DNA of 64,000 nucleotides from Glycine soja (lineage: Eukaryota; Streptophyta; Magnoliopsida; Fabales; Fabaceae): NCBI RefSeq assembly GCF_004193775.1, contig NC_041002.1, positions 38,041,112 through 38,105,111 of the forward strand, in the 5' to 3' direction. The position numbers and the translations under genes were made by a program. The first letter of the stretch is position 1; every line of letters begins with the position of its first letter. Below the pieces are notes generated by a model, which was not told where the DNA came from, did not search any database, and saw nothing but the letters and a program-made list of their open reading frames with translations. Below, piece by piece: positions 30,568 through 40,882 of the stretch.

Positions 30568-32225
30568 TGTGGAAGCAATGCCTTCCAAGAATATTTTGAT
30601 GATACCAAAGAAACTAGAGTTAAGCAAATTCCAAAGATTCAAGAATCAAGTTTCAAGAATCAAGATTCAAGATTCAAGAATCAAGTTTCAAGAATCAAGA
30701 TTCAAGGATAATCAAGATCAAGATTCAAGACTCAAGATTCAAGAATCAAGAGAAGACTTAATCAAGATAAGTACTAAAAAAGCTTTTCAAAACATTGAGT
30801 AGCACAAGAAGTTTTCACAAAATCATTACCATAGAGTTTTACTCACTGGTAATCGATTACCAAAAGGTAGTAATCGATTACCAGTAGCCAACATTGTTTT
30901 CAAAACTGATTTACAAAGCTGTAATCGATTACCATGAGCATGTAATTGATTACTAGTGTTTTAAAACGTTAGATTTCAAATTTCAAGAGTCACAACTTGT
31001 GTTTAAACATTTCCAAATCATTTTAAACTTGTGTAATCGATTACACAATACTTTTAATCGAATCAATTAAACCTTGATGGTAATCGATTACCAGTGACTG
31101 ATTTCGAAAAATAAATTTCCAAAAGTCACAATTCTTCAAGTGACTTGTTTCTGAATATTTTTTCAAAAGTTACAACTTTTTAAGTGACTAGTTTTCAAAA
31201 GAGTCACAATTTTTAAAAGGTGACTAGTTTTAAAGAAATTGCCAAGAGTCACAAACTTTAACTTGAGTCATCAAATGATTATAAATATGTGACCATGACA
31301 TGAATTTCATACAACATCTTTCAACGTTTTACACAGAACTTTCTAACTCATTTCTCTTCTTCTTTCAAAGAGTTTTTGTTCAATACTTTCTCTTCCAAGA
31401 AAAGTTGATTGTTCAAAAACTTGTGCTATTCATCTTCTTCATTCACTTCTCCCTTTGCCAAAAGAATAGAAGGACTAATCGCCTGAATTCTTTTGTATCT
31501 CTCTTCTCCGTTTGCCAAAAGAATGGAAGGACTAACCGCCTGAATTCTTTGTTGTCTCCTTTCTCTCTTCCAAGAGAATTCAAAGGACTAACCGCCTGAG
31601 AATTCTTTTGATTCTTCCCTTCCCCTTAAACAAAAGATCTCAAAGGACTAACTGCCTGAGATTACTTTTGTTTCCCCTTACAAAGATTCAAAGGAATAAC
31701 CGCCTAAGAATTCTTTGTCCCAACACATTGGAGGGTACATTTTTTGTGGTACAAGTAGAGGGTACATCTACTTGGGGCTTGTTATACTGAGAACAAGAGA
31801 GGGTACATCTCTTGTGGATTAGTTCAAGTGGAGGGTACATCCACTTGGTTAATCAAAGAGAACATGGAAGGGTACATCCCTTGTGGATATTTGGCTTGTA
31901 AATGATTTTAAAAGGTTGAAAGAAATCTCAAGAACCAGTTGGTTGCTTAGGGACTGGACGTAGGCACGAATTGTGGCCGAACCAGTATAAATCTTGTGTT
32001 TGTCTTCTTCTTCCCTACACTCTTTAATTTCCACTGTGTACTTTTAATTACCGCTTTTACTTTTGGTTAAGTTTCAGTTTATGTTCTTTACTTTCTTAAA
32101 TTTGTAGTAAAAGCCTAATTGAATCTAGTAACATTAAGAAGGATAAATTTTTTAATTAGTCAAGACACATTAATAATTAATTCAACCCCCCCTTTTTAAT
32201 TATTCCGAGGCCACTTGATCCAACA
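30568..32225 (+). repeat. 3' LTR of SIRE element A (1658 bp)
   Basis: It begins TGTGGAAGCAATG and ends GATCCAACA. It is about 50 bp longer than LTR A1, mostly from extra tandem AAGATTCAAG units near 30630-30750. It has palindromes (about 30847-31095), class I hairpins (about 31440-31715), class II hairpins (about 31725-31885) and the conserved block (about 31940-31995). It is followed by CTTAT (32226-32230). Confidence 0.93.
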
Positions 32226-32230
32226 CTTAT

Positions 32231-32811
32231 AGCTTCCGTTATGGCATACATTTTACCAACATAGGTTGACTAATTCCTTATTTTATCACAAATTTTCTTG
32301 TCGAAAAGGGTAATGGATGGGATGGTTCTATTGCGTAAGCACTACACCTACTGCTATGGCAGAAGCATTGTGTTAGTGTCAAAGGAAAGCTCAATACTTG
32401 GTAAGGACAACATAGAAGTAGAGGTGACAACCTCCTTAAAAGTGTAAAAGCACAGGCTGTATCTGAACTCCAAATATATTTTGAAGTATATTTGAGTAGA
32501 TTTGAGAGGAGATCTCGTGTGAGCATAGTTTTTTATAAAGCGACAATTAAATCTAGTTAACCCAAAAAGTCCATGAAGAGCTGAGACAGAACATGGTTGC
32601 GGCCAATCCACAATGGCTTGCACCTTTGTTGTGTCTGGTTACACACCTTGAGCTGAAATTGCATGTCCCAAATAATCTATGGTGTGAACTGCAAAAGTAA
32701 ATTTAGTTAATTTGGCATAAAAAGCATTGGTAAATAGAAAATTTAAAACCAAACTAAGATGATGTAGGTGCTCAGCTTAGGATGAACTGTAGACTAGAAT
32801 GTCATAAAAAA

Positions 32812-32857
<46 letters not shown>

Positions 32858-32942
32858 GGTGTAATAGTTTGGTCAACATAACCAAAAATGTAGAAGGCCC
32901 ATTGGTGAGCCCAAAAGGCGTAACCAAGAATTCAAAGAACTC
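32231..32942 (-). pseudogene. Old Ty3 element Z: RT C-terminal part and RNase H start
   Basis: On the minus strand the sequence gives EFFEFLVTPFGLTNGPSTF, a Ty3 RT motif (family form EFLVMPFGLTNAPATF), immediately left of solo LTR Y. Further down come VDWPQPCSVSALHGLFGLT, with RFIKNYAH, the RT-RNase H connection, then a degraded RNase H start with VLTQ. It ends near YAITEA at 32231, which continues at 16462 across element A. There are many frame changes. The (AAT)n run at 32812-32854 interrupts it. Confidence 0.85.
32812..32854. repeat. (AAT)n microsatellite in element Z
   Basis: About 14 uninterrupted AAT units expand inside the dead RT sequence. Confidence 0.95.
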
Positions 32943-33002
32943 ATCATTGTAACAACTCGCTACATTCACCAAACATCACACAAAATACTTAAATAATTAC
33001 AA

Positions 33003-33003
<1 letters not shown>

Positions 33004-33096
<93 letters not shown>

Positions 33097-33115
33097 AATA
33101 AATAAATAAATAAAA
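33004..33115. repeat. (ATA)n then (TAAA)n microsatellite in LTR Y
   Basis: About 28 ATA units run from 33004 to about 33088, followed by about 7 TAAA units. Confidence 0.95.
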
Positions 33116-33407
33116 ACCATACATCATTTAGATGACAGAGAGTAATTTAATTTATACATGTGTCTAAGCCTGGGATTTACATGTCTTGATCAAAAAGAAT
33201 CAAGGAACCAACTACAGAGGAGTTGATAACAAGAGAGTATCCACGCGACACTCTCACTTAGGAAAACTAGGCAGCAAGTGTCGAGGTCACCCTGTCGTGC
33301 ACAGGCAACTCCCTCTCATGGTGATCAGTCTAAGTCACAAGAGAGTTCCAAACCGAGTGACATGCCCCCATGTACAAGTATTTTCCCTCATGAAACATTA
33401 CAAGTAC

Positions 33408-34588
33408 TGTCATACCCTAATTTCGTCTGGGGACTATCATTCGTTGATCTTTTTATCCTTGCTAGCTGAATTGAGCTATTCGACACCAGTTATCGCGCAA
33501 GACGAAGGATCATTCGATGTTTCGGTCAAGGATGCAGAAAATACCCAAGGGAGGGGCAAAAAGGTCATTTCAAGCATTTTATGGGCCCTGGCTCGCCTGG
33601 GCTCCCAAATAGCTTAGGGGTGAAGTAACCAGCTCACCTGGGCGAGCAAGGTTACTTTAGAGTGAAGCATCAGCTTGCCTGATTGAGCTGCAAGTCCACC
33701 AAGTCCCTTTTCTTTGCCATAAATAGGCGTGAGGGAGGCTGAGTAAAGGGTTCCAAGGTTCAGCATTGAAGGATATTGAGAGGAGAGGGAAAGAATAAGA
33801 AGAAAGAAGAGAAAATGAGGCCGAGGCGCTACCAAATCGCGACTGTAATCAACTCCTACATCATTCTTCGTTCGGTGTTCTTTGTTCATCATCCAGTTAG
33901 TTTTTGTTTTAAGGATTTGGATACCATCTATGCGCCCTTAGGGGCTCTCTTTATTGTTTTGTGTATCTTCATCTCCTTCTTCTATCATTGGTAAATCTCT
34001 TTTCTTTTGTAAAGTAAATTTTAACCGATCATTAGTTACGTAAGTCATCTTTTTAAGAGGTTGAAAGTTAGTAAACAAAACCAAGATAAAACCAACTCAT
34101 AAGCTCTTCCTTTTTATCAAATATCACTTGAGATCATTTCAAGGTCCAATGCCTTAACGACTCTCTCTTCTTTTCAAAAATCAAAAGATCATTTCAAGGT
34201 CCAACGCCTTAACGATTCTCCCCACTTTTCAAATTTTAAAACATCGTTTCAAGGTCCAACGCCTTAAATGACTTTTGTTCGCAATTAAAATCAATCTTTC
34301 AAAAAATATAAAATCAATTTAACACACAAACATTCAGACTTAAAGAACTACGTAGGTCTGAATTCCTCATCGTAATTTTGAAGTCATGTTTTGCACACTT
34401 GATTAAAGGCTATCGTCCCTTATGATGGGGGCGTGGGGTGCTAATACCTTCCCCATGCGTAAACAACTCCCGAACCATTTTTTCAAAATTCGTAGATGTT
34501 ATTTTTGTTTTTTCTAACATTTTCCCTTAAATAAACATTGATGGCGACTCCCACGCATTTTATTCATGAGAAGACGTTCTTAGCGACA
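33408..34588 (+). mobile_element. Solo LTR S, Tat-type, nested in LTR Y
   Basis: It begins TGTCATACCCTAATTTCGTC, the same start as the Tat LTR at 13018 (minus), and ends GACGTTCTTAGCGACA. It shares GGTGCTAATACCTTCC (about 34437) and AACATTGATGGCGACTCC (about 34536) with the Tat LTR. A GC motif and a TATA-like CATAAATA (33718-33725) form its promoter. I could not confirm a target duplication (AGTAC left, TCCCA right), so the right limit is approximate. No internal genes are present. Confidence 0.75.
34132..34270 (+). repeat. Three copies of a roughly 56-bp unit in LTR S
   Basis: Each unit contains CATTTCAAGGTCCAATGCCT or a close variant followed by TAA(C/A)GA. The single copy in the Tat LTR (11831-11864) is an inverted repeat around CATTGGA. 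Confidence 0.85.
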
Positions 34589-35353
34589 TCCCATTAGTCG
34601 AAAGCTCAGTTTTCTTGAAAACCAACATGCACAGGGATAAACATACATCCCCATAATTGGGTTCCCTGAGCCCAACAATGGTATTAGAAACCATAAATCA
34701 ATAATAAACTTCCCTCACCTATTGATATCTTTCCATCATCACCTCTCTGCGTCACTCGATCAAATCATAGAGTTCTATATATCAAATCAAAGATGATTTA
34801 GTATAGATTTCAAAAACAAAGTTAATATCAACATTTAAGGTCAAATACCCTTGTCAAATTAAAAAGGGGCTAAGGGGTGTTTCAAGGTCTACATCAGAGA
34901 GATGTCATTTTGATGTTCCGATCACACTAATGTGACCGAGGTTCAGCGAAGGTCACAAAAACAACATCAATTTCATAAAAGGGTAACTTTTACAATGTCG
35001 CATTTTCAAAAGTTTTTCAAAGGAAGTGTAAATAATCCTATTACAGTTTCAAAATTGCAAGAGATACAAAAAAAAAACTCAAACTAACTAGGAGAAAGGC
35101 ATAGAAGTCAAGGTTAACTCAAAGAAAACACGAAAGAAAGGGTTGGGAGTTCTGTTCTCTCCCAAATCCTTGAGATGGATTCTGAAGATTCCGCTCTGAT
35201 TAAAGAAGTCTTCTCCATGTGGTGGTCCGCAGGCAAGCAATGGCGGCTTGTGGTGGCTACCGGTGGTCATGGGTGATGGAGGAGGAGGTGTTAGGGTTAT
35301 TGGGCGAAAGTTTAGAGAGAGAGCTAAAACGGGTAATTTTACGTTGTTGGACG

Positions 35354-35361
35354 TATTTATA
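35354..35361 (-). promoter_or_regulatory. TATA box of LTR Y
   Basis: TATAAATA on the minus strand lies about 45 bp downstream of the tandem CTTAGCG repeats. Confidence 0.6.
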
Positions 35362-35404
35362 ATCTGCAAATCTCGCGACATCTCATGTTGAGTGAGTTAC
35401 CTTC

Positions 35405-35605
35405 TCGCGTTGGAATTGCACTTAGCATGATGGTCTCACTAATTTCCCTCTAGGGTTAGGAATTATGCTTAGCGCACTGGTCTTGCTAAGCGAATTTCCC
35501 TCTTGGATTGGGAATTGTGCTTAGCGCGCTTGTCTCACTAAACGGATTTCCCTCTCGGTTTGGGAATTGCACTTAGTGCGCTTGTCTCACTAAGTGAGCT
35601 ATCCA
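35405..35605 (-). repeat. Four tandem units of about 57 bp upstream of the LTR Y TATA box
   Basis: Each plus-strand unit has GGGAATTG(T/C)(G/A)CTTAG, then CGC(G/A)CT(T/G)GTCT, then (C/T)ACTAAGCG or a variant, then GATTTCCCTCT. CTTAGC and GCTAAG within a unit can pair. They lie at enhancer distance from the TATA box. Confidence 0.85.
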
Positions 35606-35925
35606 AAAATTTTATTTCAAAAACCCCAAAGATAATATTTTTAAAAGTGAGTCACAAACCCAAATTTCATGTTTGAAGGCAATTCAAAGGTTAATGAGTC
35701 CAGAATCACGGTTTTTCCGGAACAAGTTTTAATAAAACTTGAAATCTCACAATTTCAACATAGGTCAATCCAACTCCACATAACCTAACATCCACATCAA
35801 CTAATCACACATAGCTAATTCACATGACACCTCAGGCCATCGAAATCAATCATATAATCAAATAACATAAGAAATGCATTAAACATTGATTTTCAATTAT
35901 CGAAATTTCAGGGTGTTACAATCAT

Positions 35926-36280
35926 AGGTGTGGAAAGTCATTTTGTGGGTGTCCTCTATGGTAACTCAAATACGATGGAACCCAAATCCTAGGTCGATCT
36001 TAGAGAAAATGTTGGCACCATTGAGTTAATCAATAGTGGGGATAGGATATGAATCCTTAATAGTGACTGTATTTAAGGTCCTATAATTGACCCAAAAATG
36101 CTAGGAACCATCGTTCTTTTTGTCCAAAAGAATTGGGGATAAAAAAGGCTATGATCAGGTGTAATGAAACCATCCTAGAGTAGGTCATCAATAAGTTTAG
36201 TCATAGTTTCGTCATGGGCATGGGGATAGTGGTATGGGTTTACTTTCACCGAAGAGGTATTAGGGAGCAAGGGTATTTGG
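35926..36280 (-). pseudogene. Old Ty3 element Z: RT N-terminal part
   Basis: The minus strand gives DSYPIPTID, LNGANIFSKIDL, then DTHKMTFHTYD, ending exactly at the ATCAT duplication and resuming as EFFEFLVTPFGL left of LTR Y. This is the Ty3 RT block from fingers to palm, including the D of SKIDL. In-frame stops are present. Confidence 0.88.
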
Positions 36281-36660
36281 TTGTAATGGGGCTGAGGAAG
36301 GGGAAGGTTATGGGGTGTTTGGGAAATAGTGGATTAGGATGTAAGTAGGGATTGCAAGTCTGGAGGGAAGGAGACCAAATTGTCCTCGTGGGTCTGTGTA
36401 AGTGGGGGAGATAAGGTAAGGAGATGGAAAGATGCTATGGAGTCCGTGTAGGAGGTGACAAAGGTTTTGGTAGGAAACCACAAAGGGTAAAGTTTTGTCA
36501 CCAGTGAGAGTAATGTTTGAGTTGTTTTGGGTGAATGTCATGCGTGGGATAGAAAAATCAAACATTATAGGTCCAAGGGTTTAGAACCATTGAATGCCCA
36601 AAAGTAGGTCAACACCCTGGATAGGGAGCAAGTATATTGGTAAGGTAAAGGAGTGATCTT
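36281..36660 (-). pseudogene. Old Ty3 element Z: protease to RT linker
   Basis: Near 36620-36560 the minus strand reads IQGVDLLLGIQWF, stop, TLGPIMFDFSIPRMTF, the conserved stretch after the Ty3 protease (family form GxDVVLGIQWLxxLGPI). An 85-codon open frame (36565-36308) covers the linker towards RT but is broken on both sides. Confidence 0.8.
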
Positions 36661-36849
36661 GGATGACCAAGGGAACTTGTGGGCAAAGGCCAGTGCAAAG
36701 AAGATGGTTTCCATCCCCTACTGTAACAAAAAATTGGGAAATAAGAGCAATAAAAAGCTATAGGTGGGAAGCAAGTCGTGGTTGCATAATATTATGGGAG
36801 CTTCTGGTGGTGTGGCTTGGCATCCTTAACCTTAACCTCAACTAGGCAA

Positions 36850-37350
36850 GCAAGGCCCATAGCCTTTTCAACATATTGGGGTCATAATATAGTAAGTTCT
36901 CTGCATATGTTAGGTCGGAGGTAAAAAAAATATAACATCTAAGTATGGCCTCAGGGGGTAAATCGTGTACCCAATTACACAACTTTTTGAACTATAACTA
37001 GTAATCACTTATAAAACCAATTTGGCGGAGCTTGAAAAGCTTGGTTTGGTGGTCTTTGTAAATAGAAGACCCAAATATGAGTTCCAAGGCTTTTAAGAAA
37101 GAACCCAGTCAGTCAATTGGTTGTTTTGGTGCATCCATTTGTACCAAGCCAAAGCGTCCCCTTTCATATAGAAAGCAACCATTGACAAATGTTGTTCCCA
37201 AGGGATTCGGTACATAGTGATGGTGGGCATGGCTAGTTTGTGTTAGAAGATGGAGATTACAAGACCTACTGCTATTCTTTGAAGCTGTGTGAAAACATTC
37301 TTGTGGCATGTGATCTTTATGGAAAATGGAATAATCAATTGGTCATAAAC
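36850..37350 (-). pseudogene. Old Ty3 element Z: gag remnant
   Basis: The minus strand gives SMVAFYMKGDALAWYKWMHQ, then NNQLTDWVLS, near 37190-37090, a typical Ty3 gag motif (family form FxMxGxAxxWxxWM). Further degraded gag continues to about 36850. It completes the order gag, protease, RT, RNase H of element Z on the minus strand. Confidence 0.82.
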
Positions 37351-38450
37351 TAGAACCTAGAATATGACACTAATTGTGTCAAAAAGAGAGAGTGAGGCAG
37401 AAGGAATTTCGAATAAGGGTCCCATATGGAGGTTCATTGTGTTGCCTTGAAGGACAAAGAGAGTCCCCATTTGGCTATGGACAACTAGGAAGATTATACC
37501 AGTGGCCCATTTAGAGATCAATTATAGAATGCATCTGAGTTCTTCAATCTAAGCCATAGTGCAGAGTCTCCAATGATTCACTTTGCCTTTTGTCTATCTA
37601 ATGGGTTCACTACAGTGGCCTTGTCAAAGAAATTGAATTTGGGGGATTAATGGAAAAAAAACCCGAAACTAGTTAATGGAAATGTCTCATTTTGCTTTCT
37701 TGGGAAAAATTCAATTGCTTGTTATATGAATTAAATTCACATTACCTACTCATACCTTGTTTAATCAAACAATAGTATAGTGAATTCCCAAAATTAGATT
37801 AATTCTTAAAGGATAAAATATGCTTTTGATCCCTAATAAATATTCTAATTTTGTGTTTATTCCCTAATAAATTTTTTCTTTGCATTTGCTCCCTGATATT
37901 TGAAAAGTTTGGTTTTAGATTTTATCTTCAGTTAAGTGATGACTTGTCCGTTAAATATTTAATAACTCAATTTGTGCGCTAAAAAAGCGTTAGTTTGTTT
38001 TTAAAAAATGAATTTCTTTCTCTCTTCTACTAATCCTTTCCTTTTCTCTTCTCTCTCTTTCATCCTCTTCTTTTTAATCATCTTGCCATGGAACCTGAAG
38101 AAACCACCACAACATTGCACATTCCTTCATGCATCGTGAACCCAACCAAACTACCACAAGCCACAATCATGAACCCGCCTAAAACTATAGTGACACCAAA
38201 TCAACAAAAATTAGAGTGCATTCAAGAAAATTCTTGGGTTATTGAATTGGGTATTAGATACAAGTTATTTTTTATTTGGGTTACGCATTGTTGGGTTTAT
38301 GGTGTGGTGGGGTTTCAGTAGAGGAATAGCATGATAGGGTTGTGGATGATGTTGATTCTGATGGAGACACGGTGGTGTTCACCACTAGAGATTCTATAGT
38401 AGCTATCGTCGCCAATGTCAGTGGTGGTAGCGAAGTGGAGGCCTACCTTA
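37351..38450. other. Unassigned sequence between element Z and remnant G
   Basis: The left part (to about 37640) is probably the 5' end of element Z. Around 37815-37905 a loosely repeated phrase (GATCCCTAATAAATATT, then ATTCCCTAATAAATTTT, then CTCCCTGATATTTG) resembles an end of some plant transposon family, but no partner end was found. Small ORFs at 38088-38321 and 38342-38539 have no recognisable domain. Confidence 0.4.
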
Positions 38451-39827
38451 TGATGGGGATTTTGGCAAGAGTGTCAAATCGTGCAAGTAACAAAGTAATA
38501 AGTATCGTCTCCATAGAGACTTGTGCCCTAATTGGGTAATTAATAGTATAATTTCTAGACTACATATATTAAGAAAATTAAAGTAACTAAATTTAAATAA
38601 CAATTTGCATAATAAATAAATAAATGAAAGAAATTAAGCAAATAATTAAGCAAAGAAATCTTAGTTTGAGAATTCCAGCAAACATTTTTTTTTGCAAAGA
38701 AAATTTAGATTAAATCAATGGAAGAAACTGTTAAGGTTTAACTTCAATGGTCTTCTAATCATACAATCACTACACATTCATATTCAATTAAGCTTATATT
38801 ATCATCAACCCACAATATTGTCTCAACCTTAATTCCTTAAATGAGGAGACTTAAATCCCTTATTTACACTATTAATCCCTTGAATTAGCATAACCAAACA
38901 ATTTGCATTAAGAAGAAAGGGTTTATTGATGCCAAATCCTTTTTACCCTATCCCTTGGCATACAAATTTTTTGGTGTTCTCTCCAGTTCACAATTCAAAA
39001 GAATTTCCTAGTTGCAAATGAATATATAGAATCATGCAAAAGGGTGATCAAGCCAACAACATGCATTAAGCATAGAAGAGAAACAATAATAATGGTTTAA
39101 TGAATAAAAAAGTAATAATTACATGGAAGAATAACCAATTGCATTAAACCCCAACAAAAGAGAAAAGTTAGCTACTAGACATGGAGGAAAAAACACTTGA
39201 TGGAGAAAGAACGAAAAACAAATCCCTCCACATCCAAAGTTGCCAAGCACGTTTTAATGTCTCTTCCTCTCTCTCAAACACTCAACATTTGTTAACCCTT
39301 AACTAGACTAGAAAAATCCTATTTAAAGCTATGGGCTAAATAGAGTCTAATCCCATAACAAAATAAACTAAAAAGTAAGTGGAATTCATGCAGGGGTCGT
39401 TGCACAAGTCAACGGTCTTGCTGTGTGAGTGCACCGTTCTCAGCCACTTCAGATTTCAGCATTGCACAGGTGCATGGAATTTTTTATAACTTCTTGCATA
39501 GGTGTGCAAAGCTCTAAAACTTCCAAAATTATTTGTTTTGCCACCGCAAAGCTCCAAACTTCAACCTAAGGGATCGTTGGTGTGTCAAAATCATTCTTGG
39601 AACATCTCTATTGTGTGGTCCTTGCTTCCATAAAGCTCCTATAAAACACAAGAAAACAAACCAAAGATCAGGCATAAAAGGTATAAACTAGAAGAAAATC
39701 ATATAGTTAAACCAAGCTTTTTTTAAAAATATAACTCAATGAACATAAAAAAGGTTCAAAAGCACAAGAGATATCAAATAATTTCCCCAAAATGACACCA
39801 AAATATAGGAAAATATGGCAATTATCA
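38451..39827 (-). repeat. 3' LTR of Athila-type remnant G (about 1.38 kb)
   Basis: On the minus strand it begins TGATAATTGCC at 39827, just after a GTTTGAGG purine-rich stretch and the phrase TTGCTTGAGGACAAG that typically precedes this LTR. It ends near CCCCATCA at 38451, after the motif TCTCTATGGAGACGATACT. The related LTR of element H (52574-53879) has the same start and the same TCTTTGTGGATACGATACT near its end. No target duplication is confirmed. Confidence 0.7.
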
Positions 39828-40034
39828 ACACCTCAAACTTAGAATCTTGTCCTCAAGCAATGAAACAAAACAAACAATAATTAATTTCAAATCCTAATTG
39901 ACCTTAAAAACACAGACATGTAACGAATTATCAAGTCATCATCATGAACCATGGTCTCAAAACAAATTTTCAACATAATGAATGACAAAGAATACAATGT
40001 ACAACATATGATCCTTGGTCCTCACAAAGTGTTT
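39828..40034 (-). other. 3' untranslated region of remnant G, part nearest the LTR
   Basis: This is non-coding sequence with the phrase TTGCTTGAGGACAAG (minus, about 39850-39864). It continues at 44353 beyond element F. The duplication CACTC is at 40035-40039. Confidence 0.65.
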
Positions 40035-40039
40035 CACTC

Positions 40040-40336
40040 TGTTGTTTTTGATTAATAACAGCAGGCATAAATATTAAAGAATGAAAGCGAGCATAAAGAA
40101 AGAAATTGAGACTGCAAAAGCTTGTTTTATTCTGATATGAAGCAACATATTTAAAAACATGGAAAATATAGTAACTGCTAACAAAAAGATAACACCACTA
40201 ACAGATCATGCCTAGAGAATAGGATCAAAACTGCTTTATCCTATCAGTCAACATGACTTTTATTTTTCCTAAAAAATAGCAAAAGAATCTTATCTACTAT
40301 AGTTTGTTAGACAGTTTCAATAGTCACATCTTAACA
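40040..40336 (-). repeat. 3' LTR of element F (297 bp)
   Basis: The plus strand begins TGTTGTTTTTGATTAATAAC and ends CACATCTTAACA. It is equal in length to the partner at 44056-44352. The stop of RNase H lies inside its first bases. Confidence 0.93.
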
Positions 40337-40882
40337 CTCCTTCTTGACTTTGGAACTGCAAACTCCAAGCTTTTGTCTCAAGTATTCAAATTTGGCTTCT
40401 GAAAGTGCCTTGGTCAGAATGTTAGCACTTTGATTCTCTGTTTTGCAGTACAATAACTTCACTTCTCCTTCCCTTTCAACTTCTCTTAGAAGAAAAAGCT
40501 TTATCTTGAAGTGCTTAGTTTTGCCATGAAACACTGGATCATTAGCAATTGAGATTGCAGCCTGGTTGTCCACAAAAATATGTGTGCTTTCTTTTTGTTT
40601 CATATGCAAATCTGTCATAATTTTCCTGATCCAAAGAGCTTGATTCACTGCAGCAACAACAGATACATACTCTACTTTTGCAGTTGATTGAGCTACAACT
40701 TCTTGCTTTTTAGAACACCAAGAAAAGACTGCAGAACCAAAGGAAAAACAATAACCAGAGGTGCTTCTCATGTCATCAATACAACCTGCCCAGTCACTTT
40801 CAGAATATCCATGGAGCTTAAAATTATGAGAATGAGAGTACATTATACCATAGTCTAAAGTGCCTTTAACATATCTAATAAC
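40331..40882 (-). pseudogene. pol: Element F RNase H
   Basis: The open segment 40843-40331 starts in YSHSHNFKLHGYSESDWAGC. It has STSGYCFSFGSAVFSWCSKK, then VAQSTAKVEYVS, where the usual catalytic AEAEYVS is changed to AKVEYVS but retains the second E. Then come FVDNQAAISIANDPVFHGKT and the C-terminal ILTKALSEAKFEYLRQKLGV. One stop (near 40882) separates it from the RT segment. It is the RNase H that removes RNA from the hybrid. Confidence 0.9.

Larger units (their letters stand above)
16463..32225 (+). mobile_element. SIRE-like Ty1/copia element A, pol-deleted, carrying element B
   Basis: It has LTRs at 16463-18071 and 30568-32225 (about 1.6 kb), a primer site and gag remnant after the left LTR, and an env-position ORF and polypurine tract before the right LTR. 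The 5-bp target duplication CTTAT lies at 16458-16462 and 32226-32230. Without the nested element B (19718-28810 plus its 5-bp duplication) A is about 6.7 kb. It has no protease, integrase, RT or RNase H, so pol was lost by deletion between gag and the env-position ORF. The target is the RNase H region of the old Ty3 element Z. Confidence 0.93.
32948..35920 (-). mobile_element. Solo LTR Y, Tekay/Del-like Ty3, carrying solo LTR S
   Basis: On the minus strand it begins TGTAACACCCTGAAATTTCG at 35920 and ends GCGAGTTGTTACA at 32948. The inverted termini are TGTAACA/TGTTACA. The 5-bp duplication ATCAT flanks it (32943-32947 and 35921-35925). No internal genes remain, so it is a solo LTR, 2973 bp including the nested LTR S (33408-34588). 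It sits in the RT domain of element Z. A TATA box is at 35354-35361 (minus), and tandem repeats lie upstream of it. The small ORF at 35381-35088 is inside the LTR and not convincing as a gene. The lineage is assigned from the LTR start style, not a search. Confidence 0.88.

Noticed and set aside
32812..33115. Microsatellites as possible functional elements
   Set aside because: Pure AAT and TAAA expansions are common in plant genomes; no structural or positional argument for function.
33403..34593. Target duplication for solo LTR S
   Set aside because: AGTAC on the left and TCCCA on the right do not match; the right LTR end may be misplaced.
34655..34695. Possible primer binding site ATGGTATTAGAAACC after CCCAACA
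   Set aside because: It lies in the middle of solo LTR Y, has no LTR boundary with a partner, and the match to the initiator tRNA site is weak.
35088..35381. 97-codon ORF on the minus strand
   Set aside because: It lies wholly inside solo LTR Y downstream of its TATA box and shows no domain.
38088..38539. Two small ORFs as possible host genes
   Set aside because: No recognisable domain, compositional signal or conserved neighbour; they end near an LTR boundary.
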